14,584 nt of DNA from JAVBNU01 sp964617065 (GTDB lineage: Bacteria; Cyanobacteriota; Vampirovibrionia; Gastranaerophilales; Gastranaerophilaceae): contig CAZTVM010000044.1 of assembly GCA_964617065.1 (NCBI GenBank), positions 1 through 14,584 of the forward strand. The letters run 5' to 3'. Shown here piece by piece: positions 1 to 6,862 of this stretch. Each line of letters opens with the position of its first letter. Position 1 is the first letter of the stretch. The position numbers and the translations under genes were made by a program. The notes under the pieces were generated by a model. That model searched no databases. It saw only the letters and a list, made by a program, of their open reading frames with translations, and was not told the DNA's origin.

Positions 1-123
1 AAAAATGGTTTCGACTCACTTATGCTGACTTCGGACAATAAAATTTTACGTCCGAATATTGAAAATATATTTGTGAACGCAATTAAATCTTTGCACAGAA
101 TAACACAAGAAGCAGTTAGATAA
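1..123 (+). CDS. C-terminal tail of an unidentified protein (5' end outside window)
   Basis: Frame 1 is open from the left edge to a TAA at 121-123, giving 40 residues that begin K-N-G-F-D-S-L-M-L-T-S and end I-T-Q-E-A-V-R. The composition is that of an ordinary soluble, amphipathic protein end. No motif is recognisable, so I do not name a function. It converges on the minus-strand methyltransferase, with only 13 bp between the two stop codons and no hairpin terminator visible between them. Tight convergent packing of this kind recurs in this window (near 6098/6104), which supports a real gene end. It could also be chance, because a 40-codon open frame is weak evidence by itself. Confidence 0.5.
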   Translation, partial: KNGFDSLMLTSDNKILRPNIENIFVNAIKSLHRITQEAVR

Positions 124-136
124 GCATTTTAATCTT

Positions 137-685
137 TTACAATTTATATGCTAACAAAAGCCCATCAGGTAAATTTAAAATTTCGACCTGATAGTCAGAA
201 TGTACTTGTATTGCATCGACAAATGGAGCGACTTTCTCTTTATGCGAAAGTACATTGTCAGCAGCAATTATGCCTCCTTTTTTCAGCATTGGATGAATTA
301 ACTCAAAATACTTAATGTATTCAGATTTATTTGCGTCAATAAAAACAAAATCAAATGTCTCATCAATAGTTTTCAATACATCAGCTGCAGAACCAATTTT
401 CGCCGTAATTAAATTTTCTAAACCGCACTTTTTAAAGTTTTCAAGCGCCATTTGTTGACGATTTTCCCAAAATTCTATAGTAGTGAGGTGTCCATTTACA
501 GACGCAATTGCATCTGCCAACCAAATAGCAGAATATCCATTAGAAGTGCCAATTTCCAGTAGATTTTTAGCGCCACTGATTTTTAAAAGCATGTTTAAAA
601 AATTGGCTGTAGTTCGTGAAACATTCCAAAACTCATCAGTCGTCAACTCAAGTTCACTAAGGACTTTTTCTTGAATTTCGTTCAT
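137..685 (-). CDS. SAM-dependent O-methyltransferase, family 3 (TrmR/caffeoyl-CoA OMT-like)
   Basis: A 182-residue class I methyltransferase of the cation-dependent O-methyltransferase family (PF01596). Visible features are motif I L-L-E-I-G-T-S-N-G-Y-S at about residues 42-52, the acidic residue after strand beta-2 (T-T-I-E, E71), and the family's metal-site pattern: D117 in F-I-D-A-N-K and D143-N144 in A-A-D-N-V-L. In bacteria, members include the tRNA 5-hydroxyuridine methyltransferase TrmR (YrrM) and enzymes acting on catechol-like small molecules. The sequence does not settle the substrate. At 182 residues it is somewhat shorter than the usual 210-220, mainly at the N-terminus. The ATG directly follows the stop codon of the upstream beta-propeller gene (TAAATG, zero spacing), so translation is probably coupled and it is the last gene of the grpE-dnaJ operon. 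The family is certain; the substrate is not. Confidence 0.9.
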   Translation of the reverse strand: MNEIQEKVLSELELTTDEFWNVSRTTANFLNMLLKISGAKNLLEIGTSNGYSAIWLADAIASVNGHLTTIEFWENRQQMALENFKKCGLENLITAKIGSAADVLKTIDETFDFVFIDANKSEYIKYFELIHPMLKKGGIIAADNVLSHKEKVAPFVDAIQVHSDYQVEILNLPDGLLLAYKL

Positions 686-2404
686 TTACTTTTTGTTCCT
701 GAGTATAACGATATTGTTAATTGAGACGCCTATCGGCAATACTTGTAAAACTTCATTCTCTGACATATCGAATATTATGTATTTCTTTTCAGTTACATTC
801 GTAATTAACGCCAAATCTGAGTTTGGAACAGGTGTGATTTTTTTGCAAAAACCTTTGATTGGTAAGTCAATCGTCTGAATTAAAGAATTATTAACCAAAT
901 TAATGACATTCAGCTTGTTATTTTTAGCTGAAAGGACAAAAAGTTTTTTGCCATAAACCAACATATCAACCGGCTTATTGCTAACTTCAATCTTTGTAAC
1001 ATCTTCATTATTCTCAATTTTGTTTGTAACAAGCAATGGTAAAATTGCACCGTTATCAACATAAGGAGAATTATTAGATTTTTCGCCAATAGTATGTTTA
1101 GAGTTTGCACGAGCGCTAGAAGTTCGATACAAAGTATTATTCGTACTGTCTAATAATGTAGTACTTCTTTCCGTTTCAGCGTCTTTCACTACTTTCTCAT
1201 CGCCCTTATATTCAGGAGCGACAAAATTTTTCACTTCCAACAAATTTTTAGTTCTTAACAACGCATAAATTTTGTTGTTTAAGTACAAAAACTTTGAACC
1301 ATTGGGGAAATACCCTATAAGTGTACTTATATATTTACCTTGCAAGTCTACACAGTACAAATTGGAAGACATTTTATCGTAATAAATTAATTTTTTACCA
1401 TCGTTAGAAAGTGATAATTTCTCAGGCATGCCGGTAACTTGAATTTTTTGAGCGATTTTCATTGAATTCAAATCAATAATAAATATAGAGTGGTCATCTA
1501 AACTTGTCACATAAGCAAATCTGCTATCAGGAGTGATTAAAATTTCATTTGGTTGTACGCTTAAATCTATTTGTTTAATAATTTCTTCTTCAAACAAGTC
1601 AACAATGTCCACAAGACTGCTATTAGCTTTTGTCAATAAAACATAAGCTTCATCTGCTGTGACTTTTAAGTCATAGGCTATTGTGTCGAGTTTTAACGTA
1701 AACTTGGGCTCTGTAGAAGTAGCAGGGATTACATTAATATATTCAGTGTCAAGGTTTGTAACTAAATAACGTTTATTAACAAGCTCCTCCGGTAATCCTT
1801 GAACAGAAACTTTGCCTTTTTGTTTCATTTTAGCAGTTTTTTTATCATTTTTTTCTTTTTTAGAGTCTTTAAACCTAACAAGATTACTTTTATTTGAAGA
1901 TTTAAGTTCCCCACCGGAAATAGGCTGCACGACAGCGATAGGATAAAGAGGGATTTCAAGATTACCGAGAATACCACTCAATTCTTCAGGTAACATCAAG
2001 CCTGAAGGAACAATCAAATCTTGAGGCAAAAGTCCTGTTTTGATTTCCATGGGGTATTTTTGAGATTGAGCAATTGTAAGTTTATTATCTTTTGCTGAAA
2101 CTAATTTCAAAAGAGCAAAATTATTATCAAAAACTACGATATCAGGTTTTTTAGAAAAAGTTGTATTAGCAGGCTGAGTATATTTTATAGCCAAATTTGC
2201 ATTCACCATAGAAATTGCGGGATAAACAGGAAGATATTTAGTGCCGTCAGACAAAACGACCATGCCATCAAATCTGATAGTCGCATTAGGAAATGTTTTT
2301 AAGATATAGTCTTTAATATCTTTCGGAACTTGTGACGCAAACGTCGGCGCTACAATTAACAAAGTCATTAATACCAGTGTAGCCAACCTCTTATTCAATT
2401 TCAT
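686..2404 (-). CDS. Exported YVTN-type beta-propeller protein
   Basis: A 572-residue protein with a classical Sec signal peptide: K-L-N-K-R, then a hydrophobic core, then a likely cleavage after about residue 23-24 in A-P-T-F-A-S. Residues 25-165 form an unassigned N-terminal domain. Residues 173-198 are a Lys-rich low-complexity stretch. From about 210 to 390, and again from 465 to 570, there are propeller blades with the YVTN/surface-layer pattern: P-N-E-I-L-I-T-P-D-S-R-F-A-Y-V-T (285-300), then S-I-F-I-I-D-L, then M-P-E-K-L-S-L-S-N-D-G-K-K. The two blade groups are separated by a polar Ser/Asn-rich linker (395-460). Such propellers usually act as extracytoplasmic binding or scaffold proteins. 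No catalytic site is seen. The gene starts 15 bp after dnaJ with GAGGGG just before the ATG, and its stop abuts the methyltransferase ATG. Its role in a chaperone operon is unknown. It could be an envelope protein that merely shares the promoter. Confidence 0.8.
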   Translation of the reverse strand: MKLNKRLATLVLMTLLIVAPTFASQVPKDIKDYILKTFPNATIRFDGMVVLSDGTKYLPVYPAISMVNANLAIKYTQPANTTFSKKPDIVVFDNNFALLKLVSAKDNKLTIAQSQKYPMEIKTGLLPQDLIVPSGLMLPEELSGILGNLEIPLYPIAVVQPISGGELKSSNKSNLVRFKDSKKEKNDKKTAKMKQKGKVSVQGLPEELVNKRYLVTNLDTEYINVIPATSTEPKFTLKLDTIAYDLKVTADEAYVLLTKANSSLVDIVDLFEEEIIKQIDLSVQPNEILITPDSRFAYVTSLDDHSIFIIDLNSMKIAQKIQVTGMPEKLSLSNDGKKLIYYDKMSSNLYCVDLQGKYISTLIGYFPNGSKFLYLNNKIYALLRTKNLLEVKNFVAPEYKGDEKVVKDAETERSTTLLDSTNNTLYRTSSARANSKHTIGEKSNNSPYVDNGAILPLLVTNKIENNEDVTKIEVSNKPVDMLVYGKKLFVLSAKNNKLNVINLVNNSLIQTIDLPIKGFCKKITPVPNSDLALITNVTEKKYIIFDMSENEVLQVLPIGVSINNIVILRNKK

Positions 2405-2419
2405 ATTTTCCCCTCGATT

Positions 2420-3550
2420 TTAATTACCCAGTGCATTTTTTACTTTATCTAAAATACTTTCATTTGTAAATTTTTTGTTAGCTGAAATTTCATAAAGCCT
2501 CAAGTACAATTTTTTTTCTTCATCATTAAGGTTTTTAGGTGTTTTCACTTTTACGATAAAATACAAATCTCCTCTTTGGTTTTGACGTCCGAGGTAAGGA
2601 ATACCTTGTCCTTTCATCGTAAGAACTTGTTCAGATTCTAATCCTGATGGGATTGTCAGCTTTGATTCGCCATCAAGAGTAGCTACAGTTATTGTATCAC
2701 CTAAAACGGATTGTGGCACAGAAATATTAATTTCGGCATAAACATTGTAGCCATCACGTTTGAACTGTTTATTTTTCTTTACGTTTAGCACAATATATAA
2801 ATCACCGGAAGGACCACCATTAATGCCTGCGTTGCCTTCACCTGAAAGTCTGATTTTAGAGTTTGAGTCAACACCAGCCGGAATTTTAACGTGAATTTGT
2901 TTTTCTTTCGCCACGCTCCCTTGTCCATGACATTCTTTACAGGGATTTGAAATAACCTGCCCCGTACCGTGACATGTAGGACATTCGCCTATTTGTGTAA
3001 AGGAGCCCAAAATTGTATTTGTAGTTTGTTGAACTTTACCTCTGCCACCGCAAGTTTTGCAGACTTCAGGTTTTGCGCCGGGCTCAGCCTTTGAGCCGTT
3101 GCATTTTGGACACGTTTCAAGATGAGTAATAGTTATGTCTTTTTCTACACCGAAAACTGCTTCTAGAAAATCCAATTCTAAATTGTAGCGTAAATCGTCA
3201 CCTTGTTGTGGTGCATTAGGGTCGTAGTAGCCTCCACCGAAACCGCCCATGCCACCGAAAAAACTTTCGAAAATATCATTAAGATTGCCAAATCCAAAAT
3301 CGAACGGTCCATTCGTATTGTATCCTGCGCTTTTTAATCCATCTTCGCCGTATCTATCATACAATGCACGCTTATCCTCATCCATAAGCGTTTCGTAGGC
3401 TTTACCTAATTCTTTGAATTGCGCCTCAGCGTCAGGCGACTTGTTTACGTCAGGGTGACAAGTTCTGGCTTTTTTTCTAAATGCGCTTTTTATTTCATCT
3501 TTTGTGGCTTCTTTTGATACTTCCAGTATATCGTAATAATTGTTGCTCAT
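2420..3550 (-). CDS. dnaJ: Chaperone protein DnaJ (Hsp40)
   Basis: A full-length type I Hsp40 of 376 residues from the ATG at 3550. It stimulates DnaK ATPase activity and delivers unfolded clients in the cytoplasm. Visible in order: a J domain with the HPD motif (residues 32-34, C-H-P-D-V-N), a Gly/Phe-rich segment (about 80-110), four CxxCxG zinc-binding repeats beginning near residues 147, 164, 190 and 204, and the two C-terminal beta-sandwich substrate domains. The first zinc repeat reads C-P-K-C-N-G-S-K, with Lys where Gly is usual; all eight Cys are kept. An in-frame GTG at 3557-3559 overlaps the grpE stop by 4 nt (GTGA) and would add M-R-S. I prefer the ATG because M-S-N-N-Y-Y-D-I-L-E matches typical J-domain starts and GAGG lies just before it, although that spacing is short. 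Either way it is coupled to grpE. Confidence 0.97.
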   Translation of the reverse strand: MSNNYYDILEVSKEATKDEIKSAFRKKARTCHPDVNKSPDAEAQFKELGKAYETLMDEDKRALYDRYGEDGLKSAGYNTNGPFDFGFGNLNDIFESFFGGMGGFGGGYYDPNAPQQGDDLRYNLELDFLEAVFGVEKDITITHLETCPKCNGSKAEPGAKPEVCKTCGGRGKVQQTTNTILGSFTQIGECPTCHGTGQVISNPCKECHGQGSVAKEKQIHVKIPAGVDSNSKIRLSGEGNAGINGGPSGDLYIVLNVKKNKQFKRDGYNVYAEINISVPQSVLGDTITVATLDGESKLTIPSGLESEQVLTMKGQGIPYLGRQNQRGDLYFIVKVKTPKNLNDEEKKLYLRLYEISANKKFTNESILDKVKNALGN

Positions 3551-3555
3551 TGACC

Positions 3556-4140
3556 TCACTCACTAACTGCTACATTGACTAAAGCAGGTCTTAAAACTTT
3601 ATCTGAATATTGGTAACCTTTTTGCAATTCATTTATAATTTTATTTTCTGCATGTTCCGACGTTGGCGTTTGCATAACAGCTTCATGAAAATTCGGGTCA
3701 AAATCGGCGTCTTTTGTGTCGATTTCTTTAAGTCCGATTTTTTGCAGTGTTTCAAACACCTGTTTATATAAAATATTAAAAAATTCTTTTAATTTTTCAG
3801 CTTCATCAGTTGTATCTATTGATTTTTGCGCTCTGTCAAAGTTGTCAAGCACTTCAATCATTTTTCGCAAAGCTTCCTCTGTTCCGTATTTTAGACAATT
3901 GTCACGCTCTTGTGCTTGTCTTTTACGGTAATTGTCAAAATCAGCCGCTAAACGGACATATTGATTGTGCAAATTTTCATAATCCTCTTGCATTTTATTC
4001 GATGTTTTATCACTTTTTTCTTCGGTCTGTTTTTCTTGTTCACCGTTATTTTCTTGCACAAATGGATTGTTAGTCGTATCAGTAAAACTCATTTCTTCGT
4101 TGTTTTCAGAGTGTTCTTGTTTATCTTTTTTGTGTTTCAT
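3556..4140 (-). CDS. grpE: Nucleotide exchange factor GrpE
   Basis: GrpE releases ADP from DnaK and so resets the DnaK-DnaJ folding cycle. From the ATG at 4140 it is 194 residues. It has a charged, disordered N-terminus rich in Lys/Glu/Asn (1-50), a long coiled-coil helix (about 50-110, with Y-V-R-L-A-A-D-F-D-N-Y-R-K-R), F-D-P-N-F-H-E-A-V near 147-155, and the C-terminal beta-wing signature V-L-R-P-A-L-V-N-V-A near 182-191. An upstream in-frame ATG at 4164 would add eight residues. I reject it because it lies about 4 nt downstream of the predicted transcription start, whereas the 4140 ATG has AAAGGG 10 nt before it. The TGA stop overlaps the alternative dnaJ GTG. It is the first gene of the four-gene minus-strand operon. 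Confidence 0.95.
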   Translation of the reverse strand: MKHKKDKQEHSENNEEMSFTDTTNNPFVQENNGEQEKQTEEKSDKTSNKMQEDYENLHNQYVRLAADFDNYRKRQAQERDNCLKYGTEEALRKMIEVLDNFDRAQKSIDTTDEAEKLKEFFNILYKQVFETLQKIGLKEIDTKDADFDPNFHEAVMQTPTSEHAENKIINELQKGYQYSDKVLRPALVNVAVSE

Positions 4141-4174
4141 ATCTATAGTACCCTTTTTTAACATATATAAAGAT

Positions 4175-4202
4175 ATTATATTGCATGAATTTTCGTAAAC
4201 AA
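4175..4202 (-). promoter_or_regulatory. Sigma-70-like promoter of the grpE-dnaJ operon
   Basis: Read on the minus strand, TTGTTT (4202-4197) and a perfect TATAAT (4180-4175) are separated by 16 nt. This places transcription start near 4168 and gives a leader of about 28 nt that carries AAAGGG (4156-4151) before the grpE ATG. No CIRCE inverted repeat (TTAGCACTC-N9-GAGTGCTAA) is seen near it. The region is AT-rich, so chance matches are a risk. Confidence 0.55.
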
Positions 4203-4470
4203 TAATTATTAATTATTTTTTAATGTTTCAATGTAGAATACTGATTATTTTTTATAATTTTTTTATTTTTTTTTCAAAATCATCAAAATTCCAATTTTTT
4301 GAAAACTTATTTGCGATGAAATGTAGAAAAAAATAAATTTTAGTATTTTTATTAAAATACGAAATAAAGGTTTTAATGGTTTATAATACATACAATACAC
4401 CCTACAATGTAATCCTATTAAATTTTGTGTCCATAAATTACAATTGACAATATAATGTAAAGTTGAATGT
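4203..4470. other. AT-rich intergenic region between divergent grpE and AbrB-type gene
   Basis: About 270 bp of very AT-rich DNA with long T and A tracts (for example 4252-4274) and no convincing coding frame. It contains a perfect short inverted repeat, GTATTTT-TATT-AAAATAC, at 4343-4360, with only one G-C pair per arm. It also contains several TATAAT/TACAAT-like hexamers (around 4381-4405 and 4451-4456). The minus-strand open frame that crosses it has an implausible composition and runs antisense to the small gene at 4477. The region is probably promoter DNA with no further gene. Confidence 0.5.
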
Positions 4471-4476
4471 ATGGTT

Positions 4477-4638
4477 ATGGAACGAAAACTTATGAAAAAC
4501 GGCAACGGTTGGGCGTTGTGCATAAATTCTACAATACTACAATTGCTGAAAATTAATCCTTCCACAGATATGGTGGAATACACAATTGAAAAAGATAAGC
4601 TCATCATCTCTAAAAGCCCTAATCAAAAGCCATTATAG
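4477..4638 (+). CDS. Small AbrB/SpoVT-domain (MazE-antitoxin-like) DNA-binding protein
   Basis: A 53-residue frame from the ATG at 4477 (55 from the ATG at 4471) to TAG at 4636-4638. It matches the swapped-hairpin AbrB fold pattern: M-E-R-K-L-M-K-N-G-N-G-W-A-L-C-I, then I-L-Q-L-L-K-I-N-P, then V-E-Y-T-I-E-K-D-K-L-I-I-S-K. The family consensus runs K-L-x-K-x-G-N-S-x-x-L-x-I-P, then LL-x-x-L-G-I, then V-x-x-x-I-E-x-x-x-L-I-I. Gly replaces the usual Ser of GNS. Proteins of this kind bind DNA as dimers and act as transition-state regulators or as antitoxins. No toxin gene (PemK/VapC type) lies next to it: pgi follows and grpE diverges. No clear Shine-Dalgarno precedes either ATG. A TATAAT at 4451-4456 would give a very short leader. 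I am fairly confident of the fold and unsure of the partner or targets. Confidence 0.72.
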   Translation: MERKLMKNGNGWALCINSTILQLLKINPSTDMVEYTIEKDKLIISKSPNQKPL

Positions 4639-4709
4639 TAATGTAAATTAATATTTTTTAACATAACACTCGTAAAATCAGTGATTACGTTGTAAACTGT
4701 AGGCATAAA

Positions 4710-4716
4710 AAGGAAG
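4710..4716 (+). promoter_or_regulatory. Ribosome binding site that fixes the start of the isomerase-family gene
   Basis: AAGGAAG lies 8 nt before the ATG at 4725. An in-frame GTG at 4716 would overlap this site and have nothing before it, so the ATG is the better start. Confidence 0.75.
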
Positions 4717-4724
4717 TGTTTATT

Positions 4725-6098
4725 ATGTCTACTATAAATTCTGTATTGCCACCTAGAAATTTTATTGTGTCACCAGAAGCTCAAAAGGCACATGCTGCTG
4801 CGTATCCGACTGCAAATGCAAATCAAACAGCCGTATTGAGTTCTTATAAAAATTTTATATTGAAACCAAATTTTGATTTAGTACAAAAAGTACAAACTTC
4901 TAATACTCCTGAAAAAACAAACATTATTGAATTAGCTCAAAACGCTGTTAATGAAATAATACTTAGAAAAAACAAATCAGGTCAACGACTTGACTGGATT
5001 GGTAACCTACAAAAAAATCAATTAGAAAATTTAGATGGTATTTATGAAAAAGCTGAAAAAGCCAAAGAAGGCGGCTTTACTGATATTGCAGTGCTAGGCA
5101 TCGGCGGTTCTCGAAATCCTATTGAAGCTATGACAAAAATCTTTAACAAAACAGCAAAGGTGCATTTCTATTCAGGCATTGATAATGAAAGTTTTAATAG
5201 ATTTGCGTCTAATCTCGATTTAGACAAAACAAAATTTCTCGTAATATCACGCTCAGGCGGAACATTAGAGACAAATGTTGCCTATGAAAAAGCTAAAAAA
5301 CTTTTGCAAAACAAATTAGGCAAAGATGACGTTTCAGAAAGGTTTATTGCAGTAACTGATAAATCAGAAGATAAAAGTAAATTGCGTAAAAAAGTCAATG
5401 CTGGGGAATTTCAGCTTTCACTCGTGACACATGACGATGTCGGCGGAGGTTTTTCGATATTTGACGATGCAACATTATTTACGCTTGCATATAGCGGTAT
5501 CAAAAAAAATACACTAAAAAATATGCTCGAAACATCTATAAAAATACAAGAAAAATTTTTAGCCCCTGATGTCGAAAAAAATGAGGCATTAAAACTGGCT
5601 GTATCAGATGTAGAAGCTATTGAAAAAGGTAATAAAAACCATTTTGTATATTATTTCGGCGACGAATTTGAAGGATTAGCACTTTGGGAAAAACAGCTCA
5701 AAAACGAAGCTCTCAAATCATCTGTATATACTGATACAAACATAGCGCCGGCAGTTTTACATTATAATACTGACTCTGATTTGGATGTAAAAAAAGATAA
5801 TAGTTTCTATACATTTGTTTTTGTAAAACCAGAAACAAAAGAAGAAAAAGCACTTATAGACGGTGCTTTTAAAGCTTACAAAAATGCTCATCATACAACT
5901 AAAATTGAATTGGAAGAATTATCACCTGAAGAAATTGTCAAATTTATTGAGCTGAAACACTTTGAGACATTGTATGCTGCAAATATTTTACGCCAAAAAG
6001 CAGGCGTAGAAGTTTCAGAGAACGAAATGTTGCCGGAATTAAATCAAGCAAACGTAAATATTTATAAAAAAGAAGTTAAAAATATTTTAGCCGATTAA
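4725..6098 (+). CDS. Divergent glucose-6-phosphate isomerase family protein (SIS fold)
   Basis: A 457-residue protein, a normal bacterial length for phosphoglucose isomerase, with the sugar-phosphate loops of the double-SIS fold: G-I-G-G-S (125-129) and S-R-S-G-G-T-L-E-T (175-183). The segment V-G-G-G-F-S (239-244) aligns with the family signature V-G-G-R-F-S, so the conserved Arg that stabilises the transition state appears to be Gly. Glu328 in K-N-E-A-L-K-S fits the catalytic base (M-E-S-N-G-K). His346 fits the ring-opening His. The C-terminal Q-K-A-G-V-E-V-S-E (424-432) fits Q-P-G-V-E-L-G-K with the catalytic Lys replaced by Glu. These alignments were made by eye. Canonical PGI interconverts glucose-6-P and fructose-6-P in glycolysis. 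This one may be a lineage variant, have another sugar-phosphate substrate, or be regulatory. The N-terminus begins M-S-T-I-N-S-V. Its stop is 5 bp from the convergent gene's stop. Confidence 0.85.
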   Translation: MSTINSVLPPRNFIVSPEAQKAHAAAYPTANANQTAVLSSYKNFILKPNFDLVQKVQTSNTPEKTNIIELAQNAVNEIILRKNKSGQRLDWIGNLQKNQLENLDGIYEKAEKAKEGGFTDIAVLGIGGSRNPIEAMTKIFNKTAKVHFYSGIDNESFNRFASNLDLDKTKFLVISRSGGTLETNVAYEKAKKLLQNKLGKDDVSERFIAVTDKSEDKSKLRKKVNAGEFQLSLVTHDDVGGGFSIFDDATLFTLAYSGIKKNTLKNMLETSIKIQEKFLAPDVEKNEALKLAVSDVEAIEKGNKNHFVYYFGDEFEGLALWEKQLKNEALKSSVYTDTNIAPAVLHYNTDSDLDVKKDNSFYTFVFVKPETKEEKALIDGAFKAYKNAHHTTKIELEELSPEEIVKFIELKHFETLYAANILRQKAGVEVSENEMLPELNQANVNIYKKEVKNILAD

Positions 6099-6103
6099 AC
6101 TAC

Positions 6104-6862
6104 TTAAATTGGGTGACTTACGCCGTAGCCAAAAAGTGCAAAATCATATTTTGTTGGATCGTTTTTATCAAAAGTTTTGAGTTTTTCAGTTAATTCAAGC
6201 GCCGTCTTAAAATTGTTAGAATTTGAAGTTATTAAATTCAATTTTCTGGAAATTCTGGCGACATGGGTATCTAAAGGGATAATAAGTTCCGATTTAGGAA
6301 TGAATTTCCAAATACCTAAATCGACTTCACCTTCACGCACAAGCCAACGCAAAAACATGTTCAAGCGCTTTAAAGCACTTCCTTTTTCAGGATTAGGTAA
6401 AAGATGGTAAAATCCATTAGTCACTTCTAATGTAATCTTTGAATAAAAATAATTAACTACAATTTGTAGCATTGATTTTATTTCATGCGTAGAATTCCAA
6501 GCATATTCAAAAAGCGTTCGTAATGACTCATTTTCTACATATAATGAATTCAAAATCAAAAATATTTGCTTAATGTCAACATTTTTCGTAAAACGATAGT
6601 TTATTCCGTTTAAACAAGTGTTTTTAAGATTATAATTTTTTACGAACTCAACAGGTGAGCCGCCTATAGCATCGAAAATCAAATCTAATTTTTGAATAAA
6701 CATTTCACGTCGTCCATAAGCCAACAAAGACGCAATAAACGCAGCTAATTCAATCTCAGCACAGTCTTCATAACGATGAAGAAATTGAATTGGGTCATTT
6801 TTAATAAAGTCGCACTTTTCATACTGCACAGCTAAATCGTCTAAAAAATCAGTCGTTATCAT
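6104..6862 (-). CDS. TIGR02757/DUF2400 family protein
   Basis: A 252-residue protein of a widespread but poorly characterised family that resembles helix-hairpin-helix DNA glycosylases at a distance. Family hallmarks are I-E-L-A-A-F-I-A-S-L-L-A-Y-G-R-R (37-52), F-L-R-W-L-V-R-E-G-E-V-D-L-G-I-W-K (170-186), L-I-I-P-L-D-T-H-V-A-R-I (193-204) and the C-terminal K-Y-D-F-A-L-F-G-Y-G. The basic and Asp/His residues in the IPLDTH segment suggest a nucleic-acid-related role, but no reaction is established to my knowledge. The start ATG (6860-6862) lies inside the end of tadA, a 14-nt overlap, so the two are probably co-translated. Its stop faces that of the isomerase gene across 5 bp, with no terminator visible. 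The family call is firm; the function is unknown. Confidence 0.88.
   Translation of the reverse strand: MITTDFLDDLAVQYEKCDFIKNDPIQFLHRYEDCAEIELAAFIASLLAYGRREMFIQKLDLIFDAIGGSPVEFVKNYNLKNTCLNGINYRFTKNVDIKQIFLILNSLYVENESLRTLFEYAWNSTHEIKSMLQIVVNYFYSKITLEVTNGFYHLLPNPEKGSALKRLNMFLRWLVREGEVDLGIWKFIPKSELIIPLDTHVARISRKLNLITSNSNNFKTALELTEKLKTFDKNDPTKYDFALFGYGVSHPI

Noticed and set aside
4140..4164. Upstream ATG of grpE (eight extra residues)
   Set aside because: It would lie about 4 nt after the predicted transcription start without a ribosome binding site, whereas the ATG at 4140 has AAAGGG at suitable distance.
4444..4456. TTGACA next to TATAAT before the AbrB-type gene
   Set aside because: The hexamers are only 1 bp apart, so they cannot act together as -35 and -10. 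TATAAT alone may still be used, but I could not pair it with a good -35.
4263..4607. Minus-strand open frame of 114 codons in the intergenic region
   Set aside because: It is antisense to the AbrB-type gene, rich in Ile/Phe/Ser as expected from AT-rich noise, has no ribosome binding site, and shows no domain pattern.
4663..4687. Degenerate CIRCE-like inverted repeat (ATAACACTC ... CAGTGATTA) upstream of the isomerase gene
   Set aside because: The halves match the CIRCE consensus at only about 7/9 and 6/9, the spacer is 7 nt instead of 9, and it is not in front of a chaperone gene.
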